62,611 nucleotides of DNA. Origin: Desulfotruncus alcoholivorax DSM 16058. GTDB taxonomy: Bacteria > Bacillota > Desulfotomaculia > Desulfotomaculales > Desulfallaceae. The stretch spans positions 1 through 62,611 of the forward strand of contig NZ_AUMW01000022.1 of assembly GCF_000430885.1 (NCBI RefSeq). The letters are read 5' to 3'. Of the stretch, positions 32,770-42,659 are shown one piece after another. The notes below the pieces were generated by a model. The model worked only from the letters and a program-made list of their open reading frames with translations, searched no databases and had not been told where the DNA came from. Numbering within the stretch: position 1 is the stretch's first letter; each line of letters starts with the position of its first letter. Position numbers and translations under genes: made by a program.

Positions 32770-35700
32770 ATGCCAATTAAAAAAGGAATTAAAAAAGTCC
32801 TGGTGGTAGGATCGGGCCCCATTATCATCGGCCAGGCGGCTGAATTTGATTATGCCGGCACCCAGGCCTGCCGCGCGCTGCGCGAGGAAGGGCTGGAAGT
32901 TGTTTTAATCAACAGTAACCCTGCCACTATTATGACCGACGCCAACATGGCGGACAGAATTTATATCGAACCGATAACACCGGAATTTGTCACCCGGGTG
33001 ATTAAAAAGGAAAGGCCGGACGGCTTTCTGCCTTCGCTGGGCGGCCAGGTGGGCTTGAACATGGCCCTGCAGCTTTCAGACATGGGCGTGCTTGAAGAAT
33101 ACGGGGTCAGGCTGCTGGGTACCCCGCTGGACGCCATCAAAAGAGCCGAGGACCGTGAGGAATTTAAGGCCACCATGGAGCGGATCAATGAGCCGGTTCC
33201 CGAAAGTGTCATTGTAAGTTCTGTGGACGAGGCCGTGGAGTTTGCCAAGCAAATCGGTTTTCCACTGGTGGTGCGTCCTGCTTACACGCTGGGCGGCACC
33301 GGCGGCGGCATGGTTTATAATATGAACGAACTGGTCAATACCTGTACCCGGGGCCTTAAAGCCAGCATTATTCACCAGGCGCTGATAGAGCGCAGCGTCG
33401 TTGGCTGGAAAGAAATCGAGATTGAAGTAATGCGGGACGGAGCCGATAACTGTATTACCATCTGCAGCATGGAGAACCTCGACCCCATGGGTATTCACAC
33501 CGGTGACAGCATCGTGGTGGCGCCCACCCAAACTTTGAGCGACAAGGACTACCAGATGCTCCGCACTGCCGCGCTGAAAATCATCCGGGCTTTGGGAGTG
33601 GAGGGCGGCTGTAATATCCAGTATGCCCTGGACCCCAACAGCTATCAATATTATGTAATTGAAGTAAACCCGCGGGTATCCAGGTCTTCCGCACTGGCTT
33701 CCAAGGCCACCGGATATCCAATTGCCAAGGTGGCCAGTAAAATAGCAATTGGCCTGAACCTGGACGAAATCAAGAACGCGGTGACGGGCAAGACCTACGC
33801 CTGCTTTGAGCCGTCCATTGATTATACCGTAATTAAGTTCCCCCGCTGGCCATTTGACAAGTTTGCACTGGCCGACCGCACGCTGGGCACCCAGATGAAG
33901 GCCACCGGCGAGGTCATGGCCATTGACAGAACCCTTGAGGGCGCGCTGCTCAAAGCCATCCGCTCCTTGGAAATTGGGGTGCCCGGTTTGATCTACCCGG
34001 GGTTGGATTCATACACCGATGAAGAAATCGAAAAGAAACTCTCGCAGCCCAATGACGAGCGGTTGTTCGTGCTGGCCGAAGCACTGCGCCGGGGTATGCT
34101 GTACGACAGAATTATCAGCCTGACCAAAATGGACCGGTTTTTCATTCAAAAAATTGATAACGTAATTAAGCTGGAGGAGAAAGTGCGGCGCCAGGGTGAA
34201 GCTGCCTTGACCCCCGGGTTCCTTTTGGAAGCCAAGCAAAAGGGTATGGCGGATACTTACCTGGCCCAGGCTTCAGGCGTACCGGCTGAAAGAATCAAAG
34301 AGCTGCGCGAGCAGCACGGCATTAAGCCGGTTTATAAAATGGTGGATACCTGTGCGGCTGAATTTGAGGCCGTAACGCCATACTATTACTCCTGCTACGA
34401 TAGCGAAGACGAGGCGGAGCCCACGGACAACCGTAAAGTGGTGGTGCTCGGCGGCGGCCCCATTCGGATTGGACAGGGCATTGAGTTTGACTACTGCTCG
34501 GTACACTCGGTTTGGGCGTTGAAGGAAATGGGTTTTGAATCCATTATTATCAACAATAACCCTGAAACCGTCAGCACCGACTTTGATACCGCCGACCGGC
34601 TTTATTTTGAGCCGCTGCTGCCGCAGGACGTGTTAAACATTATAGAAAAAGAAAAGCCTGAAGGCGTGATTGTCCAGTTTGGCGGCCAAACGCCCATTAA
34701 CCTGGCCGTGCATCTGGACCGGGCCGGGATAAAAATACTCGGCACTTCGATGAATGATATCGACCGGGCCGAGGACCGCAAGCGCTTTGACGCCCTGCTG
34801 AGCGACCTTGACATACCCCGGCCGCCGGGGGGAACAGCCACATCAGTGGCCGAGGCCGAAGAGATTGCCGGGCAAATAGACTTTCCGGTGCTTGTACGCC
34901 CTTCCTATGTGTTGGGTGGCCGCGCTATGGAAATTGTTTATAATCTGGAAGATTTGAGAAACTATATGCAAAGCGCCGTTAAGGTAACGCCGGAACACCC
35001 TGTGCTGGTAGATAAGTACTTCCTGGGCGAGGAAATCGAGGTCGACGCCATCGCTGACGGCGAAACTGTCCTGATTCCGGGAATTATGAAGCACGTGGAA
35101 CGGGCCGGAGTGCATTCCGGGGACAGCATTGCCGTTTACCCCGCCAACCACCTGGATCATAAGGCTCGCCACCAGATTGTTGATTATACAACCCGGCTGG
35201 CACTCAACCTTAACGTCAGGGGCATGATCAATATTCAGTACGTTTTATACAATGGACAGATTTACGTGCTGGAAGTAAACCCGCGGGCCAGCCGGACGGT
35301 TCCGTATATGAGTAAAATAACCGGTATCCCCATGGTTAACCTGGCCACTAAAATAATTATGGGCCGGAAATTAAAGGACATGGGTTACCAGGGAGGGCTT
35401 TATCCCGAAACCAGGCTGGTCGGGGTTAAAGCACCGGTGTTCAGTTTTGCCAAACTGCTGCAGGTGGATATTTCGCTGGGACCGGAGATGAAATCCACAG
35501 GCGAGGTGCTTGGTGTTGACGCCAGCTATCCGGTTGCCTTATACAAGGCGCTGCTGGCCTCCGGGGTGGTTTTTCCGGAGCGGGGTAATATCCTGGTGAC
35601 CGTGGCCGACAAGGATAAGGAAGAGGCTTTGCCCATTGTGCGCGGTTTTGCCGGCCTGGGCTACAATATACTGGCCACCTCAGGCACGGCAAATTACCTG

Positions 35701-35982
35701 GAAGAGCACGGGGTGGCGGTCAGGCGGGTAAACAAGGTGCGTGAAGGCTCGCCGCATATCGACGACCTGCTGCGCCAGGGTGAGATTCACCTGGTTATCA
35801 ACACGCTGACCAAGGGCAAGGCTCCCGAGCGGGACGGTTTCGTGATCAGGCGGGCAACGGTGGAACTGGCCGTTCCCTGCTTAACTTCCCTGGACACCGC
35901 CCGGGCCATTCTGGAAGTGTTAAGTGATTTCCAGGAAGGCGCCAAAGTCAACCTTATCCCGTTACAGGAATACCTGAATTAA
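32770..35982 (+). CDS. carB: Carbamoyl-phosphate synthase large subunit
   Basis: The 1070-aa subunit makes carbamoyl phosphate from bicarbonate, ammonia and two ATP. It has two homologous ATP-grasp halves: the first from [20 protein letters not shown], the second from [20 protein letters not shown] near residue 557, and a C-terminal allosteric MGS-like domain after residue 935. It is the usual full length. It starts at the carA stop and is followed by a terminator about 270 bases later, after a composite repeat. Confidence 0.96.
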   Translation: MPIKKGIKKVLVVGSGPIIIGQAAEFDYAGTQACRALREEGLEVVLINSNPATIMTDANMADRIYIEPITPEFVTRVIKKERPDGFLPSLGGQVGLNMALQLSDMGVLEEYGVRLLGTPLDAIKRAEDREEFKATMERINEPVPESVIVSSVDEAVEFAKQIGFPLVVRPAYTLGGTGGGMVYNMNELVNTCTRGLKASIIHQALIERSVVGWKEIEIEVMRDGADNCITICSMENLDPMGIHTGDSIVVAPTQTLSDKDYQMLRTAALKIIRALGVEGGCNIQYALDPNSYQYYVIEVNPRVSRSSALASKATGYPIAKVASKIAIGLNLDEIKNAVTGKTYACFEPSIDYTVIKFPRWPFDKFALADRTLGTQMKATGEVMAIDRTLEGALLKAIRSLEIGVPGLIYPGLDSYTDEEIEKKLSQPNDERLFVLAEALRRGMLYDRIISLTKMDRFFIQKIDNVIKLEEKVRRQGEAALTPGFLLEAKQKGMADTYLAQASGVPAERIKELREQHGIKPVYKMVDTCAAEFEAVTPYYYSCYDSEDEAEPTDNRKVVVLGGGPIRIGQGIEFDYCSVHSVWALKEMGFESIIINNNPETVSTDFDTADRLYFEPLLPQDVLNIIEKEKPEGVIVQFGGQTPINLAVHLDRAGIKILGTSMNDIDRAEDRKRFDALLSDLDIPRPPGGTATSVAEAEEIAGQIDFPVLVRPSYVLGGRAMEIVYNLEDLRNYMQSAVKVTPEHPVLVDKYFLGEEIEVDAIADGETVLIPGIMKHVERAGVHSGDSIAVYPANHLDHKARHQIVDYTTRLALNLNVRGMINIQYVLYNGQIYVLEVNPRASRTVPYMSKITGIPMVNLATKIIMGRKLKDMGYQGGLYPETRLVGVKAPVFSFAKLLQVDISLGPEMKSTGEVLGVDASYPVALYKALLASGVVFPERGNILVTVADKDKEEALPIVRGFAGLGYNILATSGTANYLEEHGVAVRRVNKVREGSPHIDDLLRQGEIHLVINTLTKGKAPERDGFVIRRATVELAVPCLTSLDTARAILEVLSDFQEGAKVNLIPLQEYLN

Positions 35983-36021
35983 AAATAAAACTACCTTGTG
36001 CTATCCCCACCGTTTAGTCCA

Positions 36022-36236
36022 TGTCATTGCGAGGAGTGAAACGACGTGGCAATCCCATCCGGGCCACACCTTTTAGGGGAAAGGGTACACACCGCTTCGG
36101 GGAATATTCCCAAATAGTGGGAAAGGGGACACACCTCTACGAGGAATGTCCCCAAATATACATTTTGTGCTGTAGGGGCGGACGACCCTGTCCGCCCTGA
36201 ATGTCCCCCAATAATGCCAGCTCGCTCGCAATGGCA
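36022..36236. repeat. Composite of nested dispersed repeats
   Basis: The outer ends are TGTCATTGCGAGG (36022) and CTCGCAATGGCA (to 36236), in inverted relation. Inside are two GGGGACACACCTC/GAGGAATGTCCCC units (36076-36111 and 36118-36153) and a GGGGCGGACGACCCTGTCCG unit at 36174. Each internal unit also occurs alone elsewhere in the window, so this looks like elements inserted into an older one. Confidence 0.8.
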
Positions 36237-36249
36237 AAAGTAAACTAAA

Positions 36250-36288
36250 TACCCCGAACGGCCTTATCAAGGCTGTCCGGGGTTTATC
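36250..36288 (+). terminator. Terminator after carB (and composite repeat)
   Basis: ACCCCGAACGGCC pairs with GGCTGTCCGGGGT with two mismatches, then TTTATCTT. It would end transcripts from carB, making pyrK-D-F depend on readthrough or a new promoter. Confidence 0.65.
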
Positions 36289-36343
36289 TTAACCGGGCGA
36301 AGGTCCCGGGGGTCTTATGCTATTATAAATAAAGAGGACCCGA

Positions 36344-36496
36344 TTAAGCTCCCTGCTTTAGGGCTTCAATTGCTTTCATCAGGTCCAGGTTGAGTTTTTT
36401 GAACCAGTCTGTCAATTCGCTGTTTTGCTGAGCCTTTTGGTTATTGGACCGGATCATTTCGGTCAGTGCTCTGACGGCATGTTCCCTGTCGGTCAC
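36344..36496 (-). CDS. Small helical protein, 50 aa, antisense within the pyr operon
   Basis: A 50-codon frame on the minus strand starts with GTG eight bases after a perfect AAAGGAGGTGA site. It encodes TDREHAVRALTEMIRSNNQK, then ELTDWFKKLNLDLMKAIEALK, an amphipathic helical peptide. It lies between carB and pyrK, against the operon direction. The strong ribosome site and clean composition support a real gene. The family is not recognised. Confidence 0.65.
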   Translation of the reverse strand: MTDREHAVRALTEMIRSNNQKAQQNSELTDWFKKLNLDLMKAIEALKQGA

Positions 36497-36594
36497 CTTA
36501 ACATCACCTCCTTTATTATCAATATATCAATATTAATATACCAGTGCAATGTAAAGTGTTAATGAATTTAATATTAATTTTTGGGGGGATTGAA

Positions 36595-37395
36595 TTGGCC
36601 CTACTTGTCCAGGGTGAAATAGTCAGTCACATGGAAAGGGCGCCCGGTGTCTTTATGGTGGAATTTATTGCTCCGAACCTGGCCACGGTTGCCCGGCCAG
36701 GTCAATTTTTACATATTCGCTGCAGTGAGGGGAATGACCCGCTGTTGCGCCGCCCCATCAGCATTCATGCGGTGGATCGTGACCGGGGGAGGGTTGGTAT
36801 ACTCTTCCAGGTGGTTGGCCGGGGCACCGCTTTGTTGGCCCGACGTAAGGATGGGGTGATTGACGTAATGGGCCCCCTGGGACGCGGGTTTAGCACCGGT
36901 AGCCACAACTTAATGCGTGCGGGCAGTATTGCCGTAGTCGGCGGCGGCATTGGAGCGGCCCCGCTGTTCTTTTTGCTGCAGGAGCTTGCGCGCTGCGGTG
37001 ATCCCGCCCGGGTTAAAGTGCTGCTTGGAGCCAGGAGTGCGAACCAGATCCTCATTAAAGAAGAAATTGAAAATCTGGGCTATACAATGGAGCTGGCTAC
37101 GGACGACGGTTCTGTGGGCCACAGGGGACAGGTGACGGAGTTATTGCTGAAGCTCCTGCCGGAAGGAGTCAGCTATGTTTACGCCTGCGGGCCGGCGCCA
37201 ATGCTGAAAGCGGTATGTGCTTTCCTCAGCGAAGCCGGGATACCGGGTGAGGTTTCCCTGGAGGAAAGAATGGCTTGCGGCGTGGGAGCTTGCCTGTCCT
37301 GCGCCTGTCAGGTTAAAGCTGCAGGCGGCGGGGTCCATTACCGCCGTGCTTGTGTGGACGGGCCGGTTTTTCCGGCAGGGGAGGTGGTCTGGTGA
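36595..37395 (+). CDS. pyrK: Dihydroorotate dehydrogenase electron transfer subunit
   Basis: The 266-aa subunit carries FAD and a 2Fe-2S cluster and passes electrons from PyrD to NAD. It has the FAD-binding RRPISIH near residue 55, the nucleotide-binding [14 protein letters not shown] near 120 and, near the end, [15 protein letters not shown] with [10 protein letters not shown], giving the four cluster Cys. The TTG at 36595 follows a GGGGGGA run; the longer frame lacks a site. It overlaps pyrD by four bases (GTGA). Confidence 0.93.
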   Translation: MALLVQGEIVSHMERAPGVFMVEFIAPNLATVARPGQFLHIRCSEGNDPLLRRPISIHAVDRDRGRVGILFQVVGRGTALLARRKDGVIDVMGPLGRGFSTGSHNLMRAGSIAVVGGGIGAAPLFFLLQELARCGDPARVKVLLGARSANQILIKEEIENLGYTMELATDDGSVGHRGQVTELLLKLLPEGVSYVYACGPAPMLKAVCAFLSEAGIPGEVSLEERMACGVGACLSCACQVKAAGGGVHYRRACVDGPVFPAGEVVW

Positions 37396-38309
37396 TCAAT
37401 ACCACGGTAAACCTGGGTGGTATCAAGATGAAAAATCCCGTGGCCACCGCTTCCGGTACTTTCGGCTTCGGCTTGGAATACCAGCAGTTCATTCAATTGG
37501 AAAAGCTTGGCGCAATTATTGTAAAAGGGACAACCCCGGCGCCCAGGCAGGGGAACCCGCCGCCGCGTATAGCTGAAACGCCGGCCGGGATGTTGAACGC
37601 CATCGGCTTGCAGAACCCGGGGGTAAATAAAGTGGCGGGGGAAATCATCCCCCGGCTGGTTCACCTAAACACGCCGGTAATAATAAATATTGCCGGCGAT
37701 ACGGTGGAGGATTACGCCCTGGTAGCCAACAAGCTGGACGGAGTGCCCGGTGTTGCGGGCCTGGAGATTAACATCTCCTGCCCTAACGTCAAAAAGGGGG
37801 GCATTCAGTTTGGCAGTGATCCCCGGTCGGCAGCCGAGGTGACCAGGGCTGTGAAAGCGGCCACCAAACTGCCGGTAATTGTTAAGCTTTCGCCTAATGT
37901 AACCGACCTTGTTGCTATGGCTGCGGCTGTGGCCGAAGCCGGAGCGGATGCCCTGTCAATGATTAATACCCTGCTGGGCATGGCCATCGATGTAGACCGG
38001 CGCAAGCCGGTGCTGGGCAATATCACCGGGGGGCTAAGCGGACCGGCTGTGCGCCCAGTGGCGGTTCGCGCGGTATGGCAGGTTTACCGGGCGGTAAAAC
38101 TGCCCATCCTGGGGATGGGGGGCATTATGACGACCAGGGACGCACTGGAATTTATTCTGGCCGGGGCCACGGCAGTGGCGGTGGGAACGGCCAACTTCGT
38201 CAACCCCCGGGCCACCATTGAAATTATCGAAGGTATAGAAAATTATCTGCGCGAGCAGGGCTTTAACAACATCAACCAGCTTACCGGCCTTGCACACGCG
38301 GGCATATAA
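37392..38309 (+). CDS. pyrD: Dihydroorotate dehydrogenase B, catalytic subunit
   Basis: The 305-aa FMN enzyme oxidises dihydroorotate to orotate with PyrK as partner. It has [13 protein letters not shown] near residue 14, IGLQNPGVN near 72, the catalytic Cys in [10 protein letters not shown] near 130, VKLSPNVTD near 168 and [19 protein letters not shown] near 242. GTG start coupled to the pyrK stop. This is the class 1B type that uses NAD, common in Firmicutes. Confidence 0.94.
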   Translation: MINTTVNLGGIKMKNPVATASGTFGFGLEYQQFIQLEKLGAIIVKGTTPAPRQGNPPPRIAETPAGMLNAIGLQNPGVNKVAGEIIPRLVHLNTPVIINIAGDTVEDYALVANKLDGVPGVAGLEINISCPNVKKGGIQFGSDPRSAAEVTRAVKAATKLPVIVKLSPNVTDLVAMAAAVAEAGADALSMINTLLGMAIDVDRRKPVLGNITGGLSGPAVRPVAVRAVWQVYRAVKLPILGMGGIMTTRDALEFILAGATAVAVGTANFVNPRATIEIIEGIENYLREQGFNNINQLTGLAHAGI

Positions 38310-38341
38310 GGAATAAAAAGGCTGCAGGTGAGGTGGAAAAG

Positions 38342-39076
38342 TTGTCCAAAGATAAACTGATTATAGCCCTTGACGTTAATAGCAGGGCGGAAGCCATGTC
38401 CCTGCTTAAGGAACTGGCCGGTATGTCAGGTTTTTTTAAAGTTGGCATGGAACTGTTTTACTCCGAGGGTGCCGGTATAGTGCGGGAGATTGCTGCAACA
38501 GGGGCCGGGGTATTTCTGGATTTAAAGCTGCACGACATCCCCAACACAGTGGGGCGGGCGGCCCGGGTGCTGGTTCGGTCAGGAGCCTCCATTATCAATG
38601 TGCACGCTGCCGGGGGCGGCGCCATGATGCGGGCCGCCGGCGAAGCCGCCAGGGAGGAAGCCGGGCGGTTGGGTTTGCCGGCGCCTGCGGTAGTGGCGGT
38701 AACTGTTTTAACCAGTATAGACCGGGATTCGTTTAACAGGGAAATGGGCTATACCGGTGCAATTGAAGACCGGGTGCGTTCCTGGGCGCTGCTGGCCCGG
38801 GAGTCCGGACTGGATGGAGTGGTCTGCTCGCCCCGGGAAATTGAAATGGTACGCATGGCCTGTGGACCGGATTTTCAAATTATTACCCCGGGGATCAGGC
38901 CGGCCGGGTCTGATTTAAACGACCAGCGCCGGGTAATGACGCCGGGTGGGGCGATCAAGGCCGGTGCCAGCCGGATTGTGGTCGGCAGGCCCATTACCGC
39001 TGCACCGGACCGGCGCGCGGCGGCAGCGGCTATACTGGCCGAATTGTCCGCGAGTTCATGTCATTGCGAGGAGTGA
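38342..39076 (+). CDS. pyrF: Orotidine 5'-phosphate decarboxylase
   Basis: The 244-aa enzyme decarboxylates OMP to UMP. It shows LIIALDVNS at the start, FLDLKLHDIPNTV near residue 60 (the Asp-Lys-Asp catalytic set) and TPGIRP near 185. The TTG at 38342 follows AGGTGAGG by eight bases; a GTG at 38333 is in frame but too near that site. The last nine residues (SASSCHCEE) and the stop codon come from the start of a dispersed repeat. No pyrE follows, which is unusual for this operon. Confidence 0.93.
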   Translation: MSKDKLIIALDVNSRAEAMSLLKELAGMSGFFKVGMELFYSEGAGIVREIAATGAGVFLDLKLHDIPNTVGRAARVLVRSGASIINVHAAGGGAMMRAAGEAAREEAGRLGLPAPAVVAVTVLTSIDRDSFNREMGYTGAIEDRVRSWALLARESGLDGVVCSPREIEMVRMACGPDFQIITPGIRPAGSDLNDQRRVMTPGGAIKAGASRIVVGRPITAAPDRRAAAAAILAELSASSCHCEE

Positions 39077-39221
39077 AACGAAGTGGTAATCTATACATCA
39101 AAAGAAAGGAGACACACCTCCTCTTTGGGGTCGGGCTTGAAGGTCGGGAGGAATGTCCCCAATAAAATTTAGGATCGGAGGAAAGTCCCCAATTATTACC
39201 TGCGCTACGCTTGCAATGACA
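39059..39221. repeat. Composite dispersed repeat overlapping the pyrF stop
   Basis: Outer ends TGTCATTGCGAGG (39059) and TTGCAATGACA (39211-39221) are inverted. Inside is a long-form GGAGACACACCTC ... GGAGGAATGTCCCC unit (about 39108-39160) and a further GGAGGAAAGTCCCC. It has the same outer/inner order as the copy at 36022. The left end encodes the last codons of pyrF. Confidence 0.8.
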
Positions 39222-39265
39222 AAAGAGGCGCTGTAAATGTTTAATATTATAGGTGGTGCTAAACT

Positions 39266-40162
39266 TTGAAATTAAATAAGATAACGGAAAATGTGTACTA
39301 CATAGATTCTGCGGTCAATATTGGTCTAATTGTAAATGAGGCCAACGAAGCATTGTTGGTGGACACCGGGATTGACGACAGTGTGGCGCGTAAGGTCAAA
39401 AGGCTGGTGGAGGAAAACGGCTATAAATTACGGGGAATTATTATCACCCACGCCCACGCAGACCACTGTGGCGGGGCCCCCCACCTGGTAAAAACAACGG
39501 GGGCGGCTGTTTATGCAACGGCAACAGAAAAGCCGGTACTGGAATGCCCGGTTCTGGAACCTGTTTATTTGTTTGGCGGCGCTTACCCTCCGGATCCTCT
39601 CCATAATAAATTTTTCCTGGCCGGTGGAGTGAGTGTTGACGAAGTAATCATGCCCGGGGTGCAAAATATCTGCGGGTGTGAGGTTGAAATTGTTGATATG
39701 GCCGGACATGCTTTGGGCCAGGTGGGTGTGGCGGCTGCAGGGGTGCTATTCTGTGCTGATTCCGTAATTGCCCCCGAGGTGATTGATAAACACGGGATAC
39801 CCCTGAACGCTGATCTGGCAGGAGCCCTGGAAACGTTCAACCGCCTTGAGAGCCGGCAGGAAAAATTTTACCTGCCGGCGCATGGAACGCTGGCTGAGGA
39901 CATAGTCCCTGTGGTCGGAGCCAACCGCCGGAGATTAATTGATACTCTGGAGTTTATCAAGGACTTGCTGGAAAGTCCTAAAACCGTTGAGGAAATCCTT
40001 GCTGCAGCCTGCAGTAATTTTAAGATTAATATTAACAACATGGGGCAGTATTACTTGATGCACCTGACCATAATGGCCTACCTTTCATATATGGTCGACC
40101 GCAAGGAAATCACGGCTGAGTACAATGAAAACAGGCAGAGTTTTAAAAAACTGCTTGGCTGA
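39266..40162 (+). CDS. MBL-fold metallo-hydrolase
   Basis: The 298-aa protein has the metallo-beta-lactamase fold: NIGLIVNEANEALLVDTGID near residue 18, the metal motif ITHAHADHCGG near residue 57, GHALGQVGV near 149 and PAHGTLAEDI near 206. A C-terminal helical part of about 80 residues resembles the extra domain in MBL proteins of the glyoxalase II-like group. Substrate unknown. It starts with TTG after AGGTGGTG. It is downstream of pyrF but separated by the composite repeat and is not clearly part of that operon. Confidence 0.85.
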   Translation: MKLNKITENVYYIDSAVNIGLIVNEANEALLVDTGIDDSVARKVKRLVEENGYKLRGIIITHAHADHCGGAPHLVKTTGAAVYATATEKPVLECPVLEPVYLFGGAYPPDPLHNKFFLAGGVSVDEVIMPGVQNICGCEVEIVDMAGHALGQVGVAAAGVLFCADSVIAPEVIDKHGIPLNADLAGALETFNRLESRQEKFYLPAHGTLAEDIVPVVGANRRRLIDTLEFIKDLLESPKTVEEILAAACSNFKININNMGQYYLMHLTIMAYLSYMVDRKEITAEYNENRQSFKKLLG

Positions 40163-40230
40163 GTTAAGAAAACGGGTCGCTTTATTGTCAGGGAGGCGCC
40201 CCCTTTAATACCCGGTTAATTGAAGTGTAA

Positions 40231-40252
40231 GGGCCACCCGGTTGGGTGGCCC
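40231..40252. other. Hairpin between convergent genes
   Basis: GGGCCACCC and GGGTGGCCC form a 9-bp stem with a four-base loop between two convergent genes. It lacks a U-run on either strand but may help end both transcripts. Confidence 0.5.
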
Positions 40253-40260
40253 TGTGACAA

Positions 40261-41643
40261 TTAGTGTTCCATAGCCTTGAAAGCGGGCGGTTTTTCCTTG
40301 AAGCCTTTGGTTTTGACGGCCGAGTATACCAGGCCGATGGCCAGCCAGATGAAGCCCATAGTTTTTGCTTCCGGCTGAAGGCTCAGCCAGACGTAAAAAA
40401 TAATAGCGAACCCGCAGGCCGGCAGTGCAAAATATTTAAACAGTGAAGCCGGGTCGGTTTTTTTCAGGCGGATGACATAATAAATGAATACCGACAAGTG
40501 CAGGAACAAAAAGCCGGTAAGCGCGCCGAAGTTGACCATGGAAGTCAGCCTGTCGGTGTTGAGAGCCACACCGATGGTAATGGCGATGACTGCCACCAAA
40601 ATTGTGCTTACATAAGGTGTCTTGTATTTGGGGTGAATTTTCCCCAGCACCGAAGGCATCATTTTATCCCGCGCCATGCTGTAGAGCAGGCGGGAGATAG
40701 CGGCCTGGGCCACCAGCCCGTCGCCGATACCCCAGGCAATGGCGGTAGCCAGCGCGGCTACCAGACGCAGCCAGTTGCCGCCGGCGGCCTGGGCAACGGC
40801 ATAAAAAGCGGTGTCCGGGTTTTGGAAAGAGGTGTGGTCGGGCCAAACCAGGCCGGCCAGATAAGTTTGCACCACGAATAAACTGCCCACCAGCACCAGC
40901 GCGGTTACCGTAGCCCGGCCCACCATGCGCTTGGGGTCCTTGGATTCTTCCGCCAGGGTGCTGATGGCGTCAAAGCCCAGGAAGCTGAGCACCGCCAGGG
41001 ATGTGGCGGACATGACCATGCTCATGCTGAATCCCTCGGGTTTCCAGATGGGATCAATGGTAAAGGCGCCTGCGCCAACGCCTTTCATAACGGCAATAAT
41101 GGCTGCCGCACAGAAGGCCACCAGGGCGAATATTTCGATAACCATCAGGGTTATATTGGTGCGGGCCGTCATTTCGATGCCCCGCAGGTTGACAACGGTA
41201 TTGATGATGACAAATAAAGCAATCCAGCCCCAATAGGGCAGTATGGGCAGCATCTCCTGCAAAGCGTAGCCGGCCACCAGGTAGACCAGGGCCGGAGTTA
41301 AAATATAGTCCAATAGCATGGCCCAGCCGGCAAAGAAACCCACATGGGGGTTTATCCCCCTGGAGGCGTAAGAATAAACCGAGCCGGATATCGGAAAGGC
41401 CTGTGCCATCCGGGCATAACTTAAGGCGGTAAAGGTCATGGCGATGATGCCGATGATATAGGCCAGGGGCGCCATGCCGTTGGACACGTCGGTAACGTAG
41501 CCGTAAATGCCCATGGGCGCGATGGGCACCATAAAGACCATACCGTAAAACAGCAGGTCTTTAAAAGTCAGGGCCCTTTTCAATTCTTGCTGGTAACCGA
41601 ATTGTTCCAAAGAATCCGTGTTGGATCGGGTGTTGTGTCCCAA
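40261..41643 (-). CDS. APC-family amino acid/amine permease
   Basis: The 460-aa protein has twelve hydrophobic segments and the amino acid-polyamine-organocation pattern, with FKDLLFYGMVFMVPIAPMGIYG near the start, PISGSVYSYASRGINPHVGF near residue 83 and GFDAISTLAEESKDPKRMVG near 222. It should import an amino acid or amine by cation symport; the substrate cannot be told. TTG start after GGGGGGAAG. It is last in a minus-strand cluster with the acetamidase/formamidase and the glutamine synthetase-like gene, spaced 30 bases from the former. Confidence 0.9.
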   Translation of the reverse strand: MGHNTRSNTDSLEQFGYQQELKRALTFKDLLFYGMVFMVPIAPMGIYGYVTDVSNGMAPLAYIIGIIAMTFTALSYARMAQAFPISGSVYSYASRGINPHVGFFAGWAMLLDYILTPALVYLVAGYALQEMLPILPYWGWIALFVIINTVVNLRGIEMTARTNITLMVIEIFALVAFCAAAIIAVMKGVGAGAFTIDPIWKPEGFSMSMVMSATSLAVLSFLGFDAISTLAEESKDPKRMVGRATVTALVLVGSLFVVQTYLAGLVWPDHTSFQNPDTAFYAVAQAAGGNWLRLVAALATAIAWGIGDGLVAQAAISRLLYSMARDKMMPSVLGKIHPKYKTPYVSTILVAVIAITIGVALNTDRLTSMVNFGALTGFLFLHLSVFIYYVIRLKKTDPASLFKYFALPACGFAIIFYVWLSLQPEAKTMGFIWLAIGLVYSAVKTKGFKEKPPAFKAMEH

Positions 41644-41673
41644 TTATCTTCCCCCCAAGTAAATAATTTAATC

Positions 41674-42567
41674 TTAAAGATCGGTCAGGCCTAATTTTTC
41701 AACAATATTCCTGGGCATGGAAAAACGGGCGGTTTTTAACGGGTCGACCACCTGGCATATTTCTGCATTGCCGCAGGCGCTCATCAGCATGCCGGCTTCG
41801 TTTAACGTCAGCCCGGTCTTTTGCTGCAGCAGCATGGCCATTTCCCTGGTGGCGGTATCCACAGCTTCATCCAGGGTATGGGCTGAGGCGATTGTAGCCA
41901 CCACGTCGCCGGTAACCACCAAGGGGTTGTTTAATTGCCATCCCTTGGCCAGGGTAACGGTAATTTCCACCGTACCGGCCACTTCCACGCCGCTGACCAT
42001 AATTTCTCCGTCACCCATGGCCGCGTGCAGGTCGCCCATGGCCAGGAGCGCGCCGTCAACCTGGACCGGCAGGTATAAGGTGCTGCCGGGGCGGATCAAA
42101 GTGGTGTCCATATTGCCGCCGTGGCTGCCGGGTGTGCCGCAGGGAACCGGGTCTCCCGCCGGGGCTACGCCTATTACGCCAATCATGGGATTTAGGGGCA
42201 GGGCCAAACCTTTAAACAGAGCAACCCCGTCTTCTATGGGCACCATTAATGTTTGGGATTGGGTGACCTGTTCGCCCAGCACCCCCGCGCCGGGGGCGGC
42301 TACCATTACGCCCGGGCCGGTTACCTGGATGCTTTCAATATGCACGGCGATGACGTCGCCGGGTTGGACTCCTTCCAGGTATACGGGGCCGGTGGCCGGG
42401 TTGACCCGGTCAAAATTCAAGGTTTCCAGGGTGTCTCCGGCGCTCTTTAGCTGTCCTTCGAAACAATCCCGGGTTTCGAAAGCCAGCCGAGCCGGCAAGG
42501 AAACTTTAGCCACCGGCAAATTGTTTTTGTCCATGTTAAAAACCGTTTTTTTTGCTGCAATACGCAA
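41674..42567 (-). CDS. Acetamidase/formamidase family protein
   Basis: The 297-aa protein matches the FmdA/AmdA family, which hydrolyses short amides to acid and ammonia. It has GPVYLEGVQPGDVIAVHIESI near residue 60, GTPGSHGGNMDTTLIRPGSTLYLPVQVDGALLAMGDLHAAMGDGE in pieces from about residue 144 to 190 (the GG-NMD and GD-HA-GDGE metal-site segments), and a C-terminal LLQQKTGLTLNEAGMLMS block. It starts with TTG after GGGAGTGA. It is the middle gene of a unit with a glutamine synthetase-like gene and an APC permease, which points to use of a nitrogen compound. Confidence 0.88.
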   Translation of the reverse strand: MRIAAKKTVFNMDKNNLPVAKVSLPARLAFETRDCFEGQLKSAGDTLETLNFDRVNPATGPVYLEGVQPGDVIAVHIESIQVTGPGVMVAAPGAGVLGEQVTQSQTLMVPIEDGVALFKGLALPLNPMIGVIGVAPAGDPVPCGTPGSHGGNMDTTLIRPGSTLYLPVQVDGALLAMGDLHAAMGDGEIMVSGVEVAGTVEITVTLAKGWQLNNPLVVTGDVVATIASAHTLDEAVDTATREMAMLLQQKTGLTLNEAGMLMSACGNAEICQVVDPLKTARFSMPRNIVEKLGLTDL

Positions 42568-42659
42568 TAATCATCACTCCCTACAAGTTTATTACTTATA
42601 CAAAAGTCGCCTCCGCCCGGCCCCTTTGCCGTTGGGGGCAACCAGATGCCGGGAAATGT

